DNA from: Prevotella sp. MA2016
GTDB taxonomy: Bacteria; Bacteroidota; Bacteroidia; Bacteroidales; Bacteroidaceae
Assembly: GCF_000619825.1 (NCBI RefSeq)
Contig: NZ_JHUW01000012.1
Location: 1-64,000, forward strand
Reading direction: 5' to 3'
Length of the DNA stretch: 64,000 bases
The stretch's first letter is position 1. Every line of letters starts with the position of its first letter. Made by a program: the position numbers and the translations under genes. Under the pieces are notes generated by a model. That model saw nothing but the letters and a program-made list of their open reading frames with translations. It was not told the origin of the DNA and ran no database searches. Positions 35,442 to 44,423 of this stretch are shown here, piece after piece.

Positions 35442-37004
35442 ATGAAACAAATAAAAATCAAGAATATCGTATTAGGCCTGGCTGCAGTGGCATTGGCTTC
35501 ATGTAGCGACGCGGCCGACGAGATTACGAGCATTGTCTATAATCGTAACTTCTCGCCAACCAGCGTAGAGGCTAAGGTGCGCAACCGCACCAACATCGAG
35601 CTCAGCTGGAATCTGGGCGAAGGCGTTACCAACTACAATGTAGAGGTATTTGCCAACGACAGTCTCACTTTTGCTGGTTCGCCCGTCCAGAGCTTCTCAG
35701 TAAATCCCGATCAAGTGCCTGTACTCATTACAGGCCTTGACGGCGAGACCATGTACTCATTCCGCGTGCAGGCCACCGACGGCGATGCAGCCCGCGACTC
35801 AAAGTGGACTGGTGTGTTTGCCAAGACCGACGCTGAGCAGCTGTTCAAGAACGTGAAGGAAGAGGATATCAAGGCTAAGGAGGTAACCCTGCGCTGGACT
35901 GCCGGCGAAGAGGCTGCCACCATCACCCTCACTCCTGGCAACATTGTTTATAACATTACTGCCGATGATATCAAGAAGGGTGCTGCTACCATTAGCGGAC
36001 TGACACCTGAGACTGATTACACCGCTGTGATGGCTCGTGCCAACGGTAAGACCCGTGGTAAGATCAGCTTCACCACTGGTGTATATCTCGAGGAGACCGA
36101 CATCCTGGTTAAGGCTGGTTCGGATATCGCTGCTGCCATCAAGGGCGCTCCCGAGGGCTATCGCCTGATTGTTGAGCCTGGCACCTATGGCATCGCTACC
36201 GACGAGGCTGCCTTCGGCGGTTCTATCACCGTCAACAAGGCGCTCACCATCAAGGGTCTGCGCCAGAACGATCACCCTGTTATCCAGGGCCGTATCAAGG
36301 TAGAGGCCGATCTCACTATCGACCAGGTAACGCTCGACGGTAAGGGTACCGATGGCGGACAGGCCTTCGACTTCACCGCTGCCAACGAGATTGATCATCT
36401 CATCGTATCTAACAGTGAGATCACCAACTACACCAAGGGATTCTACTACGTGAACAAGGCTGCCAAGATCCAGACACTCACCATCAACAACTGTCTCATC
36501 AGCAATGTAGAGTGCGACGGTGGTGATATGTTCGACTGCCGTGCTGGTGCTATCCTGGCTCTCAACATCACCAACAACACCATCTGGAACTCTTGCAAGG
36601 CTCGTGATATGGTGCGCTACGACGATAAGTCAAGCAACTTTGCCGGTGTAGCACCTGTCATCACCATCGATCACAACACCATCGTAGGTGTATGTAACGA
36701 TGCAGGCAAGCGTATCCTCTACGTTCGCTTCAAGGGCAACAGCATCAAGTTCACCAACAACATCGTAACCGCTTCTGCCGGTAACTTCTCTAACCAGAAG
36801 AACACCGCCGAGCCTACCTTCGAAAACAACTTCTATTTCGAGGCTGAGGGTTACGTAACCGCTGGTGCTAACAGCAATGCTCTCTTCGTTGACAAGAGCG
36901 GTACTGTGGCCGATCCTAAGTTCAAGGATGCTGCTAAGGGCGACTTCACCATTGGCAATGACAATGTGAAGGATAAGAAGGCCGGCGCACCCCGTTGGTA
37001 CTAA
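35442..37004 (+). CDS. Surface lipoprotein with Fn3 and beta-helix domains (DUF4957/DUF5123 type)
   Basis: This 520-residue lipoprotein (Cys21 in MKQIKIKNIVLGLAAVALASC) starts at the ATG at 35442; an upstream TTG frame extension is repeat sequence. Residues about 40-215 look like two fibronectin-III-type repeats (NIELSWNLGEGVTNYNVEVF; TISGLTPETDYTAVMARANG). The rest is a right-handed beta-helix of the DUF4957/DUF5123 type (AAIKGAPEGYRLIVEPGTYG, ITNNTIWNSCKARDM), ending FKDAAKGDFTIGNDNVKDK. Such proteins accompany SusD in pectin loci and are thought to bind glycan at the cell surface. No lyase catalytic residues are obvious, so a binding role is more likely than catalysis. Confidence 0.8.
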   Translation: MKQIKIKNIVLGLAAVALASCSDAADEITSIVYNRNFSPTSVEAKVRNRTNIELSWNLGEGVTNYNVEVFANDSLTFAGSPVQSFSVNPDQVPVLITGLDGETMYSFRVQATDGDAARDSKWTGVFAKTDAEQLFKNVKEEDIKAKEVTLRWTAGEEAATITLTPGNIVYNITADDIKKGAATISGLTPETDYTAVMARANGKTRGKISFTTGVYLEETDILVKAGSDIAAAIKGAPEGYRLIVEPGTYGIATDEAAFGGSITVNKALTIKGLRQNDHPVIQGRIKVEADLTIDQVTLDGKGTDGGQAFDFTAANEIDHLIVSNSEITNYTKGFYYVNKAAKIQTLTINNCLISNVECDGGDMFDCRAGAILALNITNNTIWNSCKARDMVRYDDKSSNFAGVAPVITIDHNTIVGVCNDAGKRILYVRFKGNSIKFTNNIVTASAGNFSNQKNTAEPTFENNFYFEAEGYVTAGANSNALFVDKSGTVADPKFKDAAKGDFTIGNDNVKDKKAGAPRWY

Positions 37005-37013
37005 TATTTCAAA

Positions 37014-38591
37014 ATGATGATGAATAATATCTTTAAGAGAGAGTCGTGTGTCATAGCACGGCTCTTTCTTTGTTCTTTCTCAATGGCATGCGCCACGGCT
37101 CATGCCGATATCAACTTCAGTATGCAGGCCGAAGCCGAAGCGCAGAACACGCCTGAAGGCTGGGCTGCCGTAGAACTGCCTAAGAACCTGCCCGCGATAA
37201 CAGCCGCCAACACGTTCAACATCACCGACTATGGTGCTGCCACCACCTCGACCGACAACACCGCAGCCATCCAGGCCGCACTCGATGCAGCCCACCAGGC
37301 AGGCGGCGGCATGGTCATCGTGCCAGCCGGCGAGTGGCTCTTCGGTCGCATCACCATCGGTTCGCACACCGTGCTCCACCTCTGTGCCGGTGCCACACTC
37401 AAGCTGCTGGCATATGCCAACCAGCCCGATCACACCACCAAGACGCCCTATATCACCGATAAAAAGGGCGCCACCGACATTGTTATCGAGGGCGAGAGTG
37501 CCGAAACCAGCATCATCGAGGGTCAGGGTGGCCCCTGGTGGGATGCCGTAGAGGCCAAGGAGTCGGGCTTGCAGCGCGGCTCACTCATCCGTTTCTATCA
37601 GGGCGAGCGCCATCTGTTCCGCCACTTCCGCCTGCAGAATGCCCCAGGCACCAACCTTACCCTCGGTCAGTCGGGCAAGGGCGGTCATAACACCGTACAC
37701 GACGTGAGCATCTATGCCCCCGCCTCTACCGCCTCCGACCCATCACACAACACCGATGGCATCCCCGTATGGGCACCCTATGCCAACATCTACGACTGCC
37801 TGATTGACACGGGCGACGATAACGTCGTCACCGACAGCTACGCACAGTACATCCACGTGTGGCACTGCCAGTTCAAGGCCGGTCATGGCGCTTCGCTGGG
37901 CAGCTATACCGTGGATATGCACCACATCATCTACGAAGATTTGAGTTTCGACGGCACCACCGCTGGCTTCCGTCTCAAATCGAATACCGACCGCAGTGGC
38001 GATGTTCATGCCATCATCTTCCGCAACTGCACCATGCACAATGTAGCCACACCGATACAGATTACCGCCTGGTACGACAAGGTACCCGACTCGCCAACCG
38101 CTGCCGCTGCAGCGCCCGAGAGCGTCACCTCCACCACCCCACGCTATCACGACATTCTCATCCAGAACGTCAGCGTGTCAGGCTACGACACCAAGAACAG
38201 CAATGATAAGAACTACAACGGCATCATGATCTACGGGCGCCCCGAGAGCTATGTCCACGACGTCACCTTCGACAACGTACAGATCTCCCATCGCAATGGT
38301 GTGCGCCTGTTCTTCTGCAAGGACATCAAGTTTATCAACGGCTGCAGCTTCACCAAGACGCGCACCAACCAGAGCGTCAGTGCTACCGATGCCGACCTGA
38401 GCGCCGTAATGGAGAACGCTTACGAGGCCGCTTACACCTGGAATGGCAGCACCTCGAGCTTGACTCCCGCCATGGGCACCCCGCAGCCAGCAGCCACTCG
38501 CTACTACAATCTGCAGGGCCACTCTCACAGCACCAAGCCCCACACCCGAGGCATCTACATCCACAACGGCAAGAAAATCATTGTGAAGTAG
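37014..38591 (+). CDS. GH28 polygalacturonase / exo-galacturonidase-like enzyme
   Basis: This 525-residue right-handed beta-helix enzyme hydrolyses alpha-GalA links in polygalacturonan or rhamnogalacturonan. The four GH28 motifs are present: NTDG with Asp248, DTGDDN with Asp268/Asp269, GHG with His291, and RLK (Arg320, Lys322). The N-terminus (MMMNNIFKRESCVIARLFLC to ATAHA) reads as a signal peptide. The C-terminal stretch RYYNLQG then RGIYIHNGKKIIVK resembles the Prevotella C-terminal sorting tail used by type IX-secreted proteins. The signal-peptide region contains a strong hairpin (37035-37070). It is the last gene of the susC3 operon, nine bases after the lipoprotein gene. Confidence 0.9.
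   Translation: MMMNNIFKRESCVIARLFLCSFSMACATAHADINFSMQAEAEAQNTPEGWAAVELPKNLPAITAANTFNITDYGAATTSTDNTAAIQAALDAAHQAGGGMVIVPAGEWLFGRITIGSHTVLHLCAGATLKLLAYANQPDHTTKTPYITDKKGATDIVIEGESAETSIIEGQGGPWWDAVEAKESGLQRGSLIRFYQGERHLFRHFRLQNAPGTNLTLGQSGKGGHNTVHDVSIYAPASTASDPSHNTDGIPVWAPYANIYDCLIDTGDDNVVTDSYAQYIHVWHCQFKAGHGASLGSYTVDMHHIIYEDLSFDGTTAGFRLKSNTDRSGDVHAIIFRNCTMHNVATPIQITAWYDKVPDSPTAAAAAPESVTSTTPRYHDILIQNVSVSGYDTKNSNDKNYNGIMIYGRPESYVHDVTFDNVQISHRNGVRLFFCKDIKFINGCSFTKTRTNQSVSATDADLSAVMENAYEAAYTWNGSTSSLTPAMGTPQPAATRYYNLQGHSHSTKPHTRGIYIHNGKKIIVK
37035..37075 (+). terminator. Terminator-like hairpin inside the GH28 signal-peptide coding region
   Basis: 37035-37048 can pair with 37057-37070 over 14 positions with two G-U pairs (core AGAGTCGTG with CACGGCTCT), followed by TGTTCTTTCT. 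It sits in the first 20 codons of GH28 and could attenuate transcription between the binding-protein genes and the enzyme gene. Confidence 0.5.
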
Positions 38592-38636
38592 AAACCACGG
38601 ATCAGCTAAGATGCGTTGACTCCTGAACTTTTATTA

Positions 38637-38644
38637 TAATTTTG
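38637..38644 (+). promoter_or_regulatory. Bacteroidota -7 element for the CE12-propeller gene
   Basis: TAATTTTG fits TAnnTTTG with a TTG at 38616-38618 at the usual -33 distance (18-base spacing). The gene starts 26 bases downstream. Confidence 0.65.
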
Positions 38645-38670
38645 CAGCCAGAATAAACTATTACACAGAT

Positions 38671-40494
38671 ATGAAACAAATCAAACTACTATTGGCATTA
38701 TTAGTCGTGCTATTGCTAACAGCGGCGATGCCCGACAAACGGACTACTATCTTTGTGATTGGCGACTCTACTGCCGCTAACAAGGATACCACGAACGGGA
38801 AAAAAGAGCGCGGCTGGGCGATGATGCTGCAGGGATGTTTCGATGCGAACTACATCCTGGTGGATAACCACGCCGTGAATGGTCGCTCATCGAAAAGCTT
38901 CATCGACGAAGGACGCTGGGACAAGGTGCTGGAGAAGATTAAACCTGGCGACTACGTGATCATCCAGTTCGGACATAACGACGAGAAAGCAAAGCCCGAC
39001 CGCCATACTGACCCGGGCACAACCTTCGATGCTAATCTGGAGAAATATATCCGCGAGACACGCCAACACGGCGGCATCCCCGTGCTGATGAACTGCGTGG
39101 TGCGCCGTAACTTCTTCGTGAAGGCACCGGAGATAGCCGACGACGAGCTGCTGCGCACCTCTACCTTTAAGGATGGGGTGAAGATGATAGAGGGCGACAC
39201 GCTGATTGACACCCACGGACTCTATAAGGAGGCACCCAAGGATGTGGCTCGCAAAATGAACTGCCTTTTCATTGATGCCAACAGGATTACACACGACCTG
39301 GAACAGGGCCTGGGCAGAGAGGGGTCGAAGCAACTGCACATGTGGTTCAAGCCAGGCACAGAGCCCAGCGAGCCCGAGGGAAAGCAGGACAACACGCACT
39401 ATAACATCTACGGCGCAACTACCGTGGCCAACCTGCTGGCTGATGCGCTGTGCGAAAAGATTCCGGAACTCAAGCCATATCGCACCAAAGCCACAGTAAC
39501 TACGGTCTCAATCTTCCGTGCTACAGAGGGTACCGACCACTATGCCAACGGCGTGGTGATGACGGCCTTTCAGGGGAAGCTGTACTGCATGTGGCAGAGC
39601 TCGCCAAAGGATGAGGATACAGACGACACATGGGTGGCCTACAGCACAAGCAGCGACGAGGGGAAGGCGTGGAGCAAACCGGTAGCGCTGGCCGTGCCAT
39701 CGGCTACCGACTACTGCACATCGGGCGGATGGCTGGTAAACGGCAACACGCTAACGGCTTATATCGACCTGTGGCAGAAAGGACTTGAGCCACGTGGCGG
39801 ACGGACGTATTATATGACTTCGACAGATGGATGCACGTGGAGCCAACTGCAGCCCGTGCGGATGGCTGACGGGAGCCCTATGCAGGGGGTGCTGGAGCAA
39901 GACCCTTACCGACTGAATGACGGTCGACTGGTGGGTGCAGCCCACTTCATGCCAGGTCTGCACGTATGTCCGGTATATACTGACAATCCCACTGGTGTGA
40001 GCGGATGGCACAAAGCAAGTTTTGAGGCCGAAGACAAAGGCAAGACATCGCGAGAGATTGAGCCCAGTCAGTATGTGCGCCCCGACGGCACACTGGTGAT
40101 GCTGTTTCGCGACCAGAGCAGCTCGTTCCGCAAGTTGGCTTCCTACAGTAGTGATCGCGGCGCATCGTTCACCAAACCCGTACTGACCGATTATATTGAC
40201 GGCCGCACCAAGCAGTGTGCCGGCAATCTGTCCGACGGAACGACCTTTATGGTGAGCTGCCCTTCTGGCAACAAAGCACGCTGGCCACTGGTGTTGCAAC
40301 TTTCGAAAGACGGAAAGACGTTTGATAAGACCATCACCCTGCGCACCAAAGACGAGCTGCCACCCCGCCGCTACGAGGGCCGCTACAAGACACTGGGCTA
40401 CAGCTATCCGAAAGCTTTTGTTTGGGGCAACAAACTCTACATTGGCTACAGCGTGAATAAAGAAGATGTAGCCTGCACCATCGTACAGTTTTAG
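38671..40494 (+). CDS. CE12 acetylesterase fused to an Asp-box (sialidase-like) beta-propeller
   Basis: This is an exported fusion of 607 residues. Residues about 25-270 are an SGNH/CE12 esterase with nucleophile Ser33 in VIGDSTAAN, block III in QFGHNDEKAK and the Asp-His block in DNTHYNIYGATTVANLL. It probably deacetylates rhamnogalacturonan. Residues about 285-607 form a BNR/sialidase-like propeller with Asp-box-like motifs (STSSDEGKAWSKP, SSDRGASFTKP) and RLNDGRLVGAAHFMPG. Such propellers are found in sialidases and several newer glycoside hydrolase families, so a second catalytic or binding role is possible; the substrate cannot be told. The gene has its own promoter and its stop overlaps the BASS gene stop by four bases (TTAG). 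Confidence 0.83.
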   Translation: MKQIKLLLALLVVLLLTAAMPDKRTTIFVIGDSTAANKDTTNGKKERGWAMMLQGCFDANYILVDNHAVNGRSSKSFIDEGRWDKVLEKIKPGDYVIIQFGHNDEKAKPDRHTDPGTTFDANLEKYIRETRQHGGIPVLMNCVVRRNFFVKAPEIADDELLRTSTFKDGVKMIEGDTLIDTHGLYKEAPKDVARKMNCLFIDANRITHDLEQGLGREGSKQLHMWFKPGTEPSEPEGKQDNTHYNIYGATTVANLLADALCEKIPELKPYRTKATVTTVSIFRATEGTDHYANGVVMTAFQGKLYCMWQSSPKDEDTDDTWVAYSTSSDEGKAWSKPVALAVPSATDYCTSGGWLVNGNTLTAYIDLWQKGLEPRGGRTYYMTSTDGCTWSQLQPVRMADGSPMQGVLEQDPYRLNDGRLVGAAHFMPGLHVCPVYTDNPTGVSGWHKASFEAEDKGKTSREIEPSQYVRPDGTLVMLFRDQSSSFRKLASYSSDRGASFTKPVLTDYIDGRTKQCAGNLSDGTTFMVSCPSGNKARWPLVLQLSKDGKTFDKTITLRTKDELPPRRYEGRYKTLGYSYPKAFVWGNKLYIGYSVNKEDVACTIVQF

Positions 40495-41435
40495 CTACGG
40501 GCCTCACGCCTAGCAGATAATCTATTGTATAATCGGGCCACGATGGCGCCACTGATGTTGTGCCACACGCTGAACACGGCACCAGGAATGGTGGCCATGG
40601 GATAGGCAGCGAAATGGAGGTTGGCTAGACTGGATGCCAGTCCGCTGTTCTGCATGCCCACCTCGATGCTGATGGCCCTGCGCTTGGCATCCGACAGGCG
40701 CAACACACGCCCCAAAAACCAACCCAAACACAGACCGCTGAGATTATGAAGAACCACCACCAGGATAATCACAAAACCGCCCATGAGCAACTTCTGCGCA
40801 TTGACCGAGATGATGACACTGACGATGAAGGCGATGGCCAACGACGACACGGCAGGCAGATAGTCGGTGGCGCGCTCGGTGAACCTAGGCCAGAACCACT
40901 TGACGATAAGACCTGTGACGATGGGCAGGATGACCACCCAGAGAATGCTGAGCAGCATGCCAGCCACATCCACATCGACACTCTGACCCGCCAGCAGCCA
41001 CACCAGCAGCGGCGTGAGCACAGGTGCCAGCACGGTAGAGGTGGCAGTCATACCCACAGACAGCGCCAGGTCGCCCTTGGCCAGATAGGTGATGACATTC
41101 GAGGCAGTGCCGCCAGGGCAGCAGCCCACCAGTATCACACCCACCGCCAAAGCCTGGTCGAGAGCAAACAAGCGCGACAGCACCCATGCCAGCAGCGGCA
41201 TGATGGTGAACTGCGCCAGGCAACCGATGATGACATCCTTGGGCCTACTGAACACTATCTTGAAATCATCAAACTTGAGTGACATACCCATGCCAAACAT
41301 GATGATGCCCAGCACCGGATTGATGAGGGTGGGCTTGAACATACTGAACGCCTGGGGCACCAACAGTGCCACTACTGCCAACACCAGCACCAGCGCACCC
41401 ATATAATCGGAAATCCACTTGCAGAGTTTTTTCAT
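40491..41435 (-). CDS. BASS-family (bile acid:sodium symporter-like) transporter
   Basis: This 314-residue inner-membrane protein has about nine to ten hydrophobic helices. It matches the bile acid:Na+ symporter superfamily, with the signatures FGMGMSLKFDDF, VGCCPGGTASNVITYLAKGD and SIEVGMQNSGLASSLANLHF. Bacterial members carry small organic anions such as pantoate, 2-keto acids or amino-acid precursors. Its position between pectin esterase genes suggests uptake or export of a sugar-acid intermediate, but that is inference. The divergent gene at 41550 is another esterase; the -7 element for this gene is at 41465-41472. Confidence 0.9.
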   Translation of the reverse strand: MKKLCKWISDYMGALVLVLAVVALLVPQAFSMFKPTLINPVLGIIMFGMGMSLKFDDFKIVFSRPKDVIIGCLAQFTIMPLLAWVLSRLFALDQALAVGVILVGCCPGGTASNVITYLAKGDLALSVGMTATSTVLAPVLTPLLVWLLAGQSVDVDVAGMLLSILWVVILPIVTGLIVKWFWPRFTERATDYLPAVSSLAIAFIVSVIISVNAQKLLMGGFVIILVVVLHNLSGLCLGWFLGRVLRLSDAKRRAISIEVGMQNSGLASSLANLHFAAYPMATIPGAVFSVWHNISGAIVARLYNRLSARREARS

Positions 41436-41464
41436 AATTATTCCATTTTAAAGCTTTACCGGGG

Positions 41465-41472
41465 CAAAGGTA
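41465..41472 (-). promoter_or_regulatory. Bacteroidota -7 element for the BASS transporter
   Basis: TACCTTTG on the minus strand, 29 bases upstream of the start codon. Confidence 0.55.
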
Positions 41473-41515
41473 CAATAATTATTTTGATTTTCTTGGCTGA
41501 ATGAAAGTTTTGTTT

Positions 41516-41523
41516 TAAATTTG
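41516..41523 (+). promoter_or_regulatory. Bacteroidota -7 element for the esterase-GH43 operon
   Basis: TAAATTTG with TTG at 41493-41495 (20-base spacing, -33 position). The following bases TTTGCAGCCA are shared with the CE12-propeller promoter at 38641-38650. Confidence 0.65.
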
Positions 41524-41549
41524 CAGCCAAATAGCTACTGAAACAAAAT

Positions 41550-42728
41550 ATGATAAAGAAAACAGCAACGCTGATACTGATACTGCTGACGTCGGGGATG
41601 ACAGCCCATGCACAGCAGAAGAAAAAGGACACTGAACCTAAACGGGACAGATACGAATTCACGCGCAATCTGCCTGCTTATGCCGACTCGCTGATAGCCG
41701 ATCTGGACTATCCCTTGGCTTGGGGCAACAGCCCTATCAAGAACTTCAAAAAATGGCGCAAGACGGCCCGACAAAAGGTGCTGGACTGCATGCTGACACC
41801 ACCGCCTGCTCCTGCTGACGGCTACAAGGCCACCGTGCTCTATGAGGAGCAGCGACAGGGCTATAAGGCGCGCAAGATAGAGCTGCAACTGTCGCGCTAC
41901 TACAAGGTGCCGGCCTATGTGCTGATTCCTGATGGTGAGGGTCCCCACCCTGCCATCAACGTGCTGCACGACCACGGCGGACATTTCTATATAGGTAAGG
42001 AGAAATGTATCTACCCGCTGGCCTGCGAGGACTCGACGGTGATCAAGGATGCGCTTGACTGGGCCAAGGGCTACGATGGACAATTCTTTGGCGACTACCT
42101 GGCTCAGCATGGCTATGTGGTGCTGTCGGCCGACGCACCGATGTGGGGCGAACGGGGACTGAAGGAGGGCATGAAGCGCAACTTCTATGATATGATTGCG
42201 GGCAACATGATGATGTATGGCATCGACCTCTCGGCCTATATGACCTACGACGACATAGCTGCTACGGAATATCTGGCACAGATGCCCGAGGTGGATGCTA
42301 GTCGCATTGGCTGCACGGGATGGTCGATGGGTGCATATCGCACCTGGATGCTGGCAGCACTGAGCGACCGCATCAAAGCGGGGGCTGCCGTGTGCTGGAT
42401 GGTGACTACCGACGAGCAGATGGGATTCAGATACAGCCGAACCGAAAACGGCGGTTTTGCCAACTGCATACCCGGACTGCGCCGCTGGCTGGACTATCCC
42501 CACATCGCCAGCATAGCCTGCCCCAAGGCCATGCTGTTCATCAACGGCACGCAGGACAAGCTCTTCCCTGTGGCTGGCGTAGAGAAGGCTTTCAGCACGA
42601 TGCACGATGTCTGGAAGAGTCAGGGTGCCGACAATCAGCTGGAAACCGAGCTCTGGGACATGCCACACAGCTGCGGCAAGAGATCGCAGCAACGCGTGCT
42701 TGACTTTTTTAATAAGCATTTAAAATAA
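41550..42728 (+). CDS. Exported alpha/beta-hydrolase (dienelactone-hydrolase-like esterase)
   Basis: This 392-residue secreted alpha/beta-hydrolase has signal MIKKTATLILILLTSGMTAHA. It carries the nucleophile elbow GWSMGAY (Ser259), the acid region INGTQDKLFP and a C-terminal His in DMPHSCGKRSQ. A long N-terminal region (about 25-110) precedes the fold. It belongs to the Abhydrolase_7/DLH-like esterases found in Bacteroidota glycan loci. A known relative type removes methyl groups from pectic uronates; others remove acetyl. In this locus an acetyl- or methyl-esterase acting on pectin fragments is the best guess. It is 25 bases upstream of GH43 and in one operon with it. Confidence 0.75.
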   Translation: MIKKTATLILILLTSGMTAHAQQKKKDTEPKRDRYEFTRNLPAYADSLIADLDYPLAWGNSPIKNFKKWRKTARQKVLDCMLTPPPAPADGYKATVLYEEQRQGYKARKIELQLSRYYKVPAYVLIPDGEGPHPAINVLHDHGGHFYIGKEKCIYPLACEDSTVIKDALDWAKGYDGQFFGDYLAQHGYVVLSADAPMWGERGLKEGMKRNFYDMIAGNMMMYGIDLSAYMTYDDIAATEYLAQMPEVDASRIGCTGWSMGAYRTWMLAALSDRIKAGAAVCWMVTTDEQMGFRYSRTENGGFANCIPGLRRWLDYPHIASIACPKAMLFINGTQDKLFPVAGVEKAFSTMHDVWKSQGADNQLETELWDMPHSCGKRSQQRVLDFFNKHLK

Positions 42729-42753
42729 AATACCAAAACATCAGTATATCATC

Positions 42754-44412
42754 ATGAACAAAAAACTACTATTAAGCTTATCTCTCTTGTCGCTGACACT
42801 GGCGGCACAGGCACAATACCAGTCGAAGGTATGGTGCCCCGACAATGGCAATGGAACCTACACTAACCCGGTGATCAATGCCGACTATTCTGACCCCGAC
42901 GTGTGCGTGGGACCAAGTGGCGATGACTACTATCTGACGGCTTCGAGCTTCCACTGCACGCCGGGACTACCCATCCTGCACTCCAAGGACCTGGTGAACT
43001 GGCAGATTGTGGGCTATGCACTGAAGAATCTCTACACGGGGCATGAGGCGCTGCTGCGCCACTTCAGCAGCAAGCCACAGCATGGCAACGGCGTGTGGGC
43101 ACCCAGCATACGCTATCACAACGGACAGTACTACATCTACTGGGGCGACCCAGACTTCGGTGTGATGATGGTGAAAACCAAGAACGGCAATCCGGCAGGC
43201 GAATGGGAAGACCCCGTGTGCGTGATTGAGGGACAGGGCTATATCGACACTACCCCACTCTGGGACGACGACGGACGATGCTATCTGGTGAACGGATGGG
43301 CCAACTCGCGTGCCAAGTTTGCATCGGTGCTGACGGTGCGCGAACTGAATGCCGAAGGCACTAAAGCCATCGGCGAACCGGTGATTGTGTTCGACGGCAA
43401 CGGCACGGAGAACCGCACCTGCGAGGGACCGAAATTCTACAAACGCAACGGATGGTACTGGATTATGTGCCCTGCGGGCGGCGTGCCCACTGGTTTCCAA
43501 CTGGCCATGCGCGCCAAATCGCCCTACGGACCCTATGAGCACAAAATCGTGCTGGCACAGGGCAAGACCAATATCAACGGACCGCATCAGGGGGCGTGGG
43601 TACACACCAAATACGGCGAAGACTGGTTTCTGCACTTCCAGGACAAAGAGGCCTACGGACGCGTGGTGCATCTGAACCCGGTGGACTGGACTAGCGGATG
43701 GCCTATCATGGGACAGAAAGGTGAACCGGTGACTACCTACCGCAAACCGAAGGCTGCCGTGAGCACCATCCAGAACCCCGTGGAGAGCGACGAGTTCAAC
43801 ACACCAACCACAGGACTGCAATGGCAGTGGCACGGCAACTACGACGAGAAGTTCGGCATGGCCACCGCCTTTGGCACCTACCGCATCTACACCTATAAGC
43901 TGCAGGCTGGATGGAAGAACTTCTGGGAGGTGCCCAACATGCTCCTGCAGAAAACACCCGCCGACCGGTTTACCGTCACCACGAAACTGCGCTTCACCTC
44001 GAAAGCCGAGGGACAGATGGGCGGACTGATCATGATGGGACTGGACTACACAGCCCTGATGGTGCGCCGCGCCGGTAAACAGTTTGAATTGGTGCAGATG
44101 ACGTGCAAGGGTGCCGACAAAGGTGGCGCACAGACAGAGCAGCTGATAGCCACCCTGCAGCCCACGGCTATAGACCAAACAGACTATAAGCCCGGCATAC
44201 ACGAGGATATCTATCTGCGCATGCAGGTGAACGACTCGAAACTGCAGCTGGCCTGGAGCCTGGATGGCAAGAAATTCAAGCCATGCGGCAGCACGTTTAC
44301 GATGAAAGAAGGAAAATGGATTGGTGCCAAGTTCGGATTTGTATCGGTAGAGACCGACCCCAAAGCCGACCGAGGCTGGATAGAGGCCGACTGGATTAGG
44401 GTCGGCCTCTAA
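42754..44412 (+). CDS. GH43 glycoside hydrolase with C-terminal beta-sandwich
   Basis: This 552-residue exported (signal MNKKLLLSLSLLSLTLAAQA) GH43 enzyme is a five-bladed propeller that releases alpha-L-arabinofuranose or beta-xylose. The general base lies in INADYSDPDV, the pKa-tuning Asp in GYIDTTPLWDDDG and the general acid in TCEGPKFYKRNG. Residues about 350-550 are a concanavalin-like beta-sandwich (GH43_C2/DUF1349-type: GLQWQWHGNYDEKF; GKWIGAKFGFVSVE). The sequence style recalls GH43 subfamily 12, but the subfamily is not certain. In a pectin locus, arabinosyl or xylosyl side-chain removal fits. A hairpin after the stop may terminate the operon. Confidence 0.9.
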   Translation: MNKKLLLSLSLLSLTLAAQAQYQSKVWCPDNGNGTYTNPVINADYSDPDVCVGPSGDDYYLTASSFHCTPGLPILHSKDLVNWQIVGYALKNLYTGHEALLRHFSSKPQHGNGVWAPSIRYHNGQYYIYWGDPDFGVMMVKTKNGNPAGEWEDPVCVIEGQGYIDTTPLWDDDGRCYLVNGWANSRAKFASVLTVRELNAEGTKAIGEPVIVFDGNGTENRTCEGPKFYKRNGWYWIMCPAGGVPTGFQLAMRAKSPYGPYEHKIVLAQGKTNINGPHQGAWVHTKYGEDWFLHFQDKEAYGRVVHLNPVDWTSGWPIMGQKGEPVTTYRKPKAAVSTIQNPVESDEFNTPTTGLQWQWHGNYDEKFGMATAFGTYRIYTYKLQAGWKNFWEVPNMLLQKTPADRFTVTTKLRFTSKAEGQMGGLIMMGLDYTALMVRRAGKQFELVQMTCKGADKGGAQTEQLIATLQPTAIDQTDYKPGIHEDIYLRMQVNDSKLQLAWSLDGKKFKPCGSTFTMKEGKWIGAKFGFVSVETDPKADRGWIEADWIRVGL

Positions 44413-44423
44413 ACAACATCATA

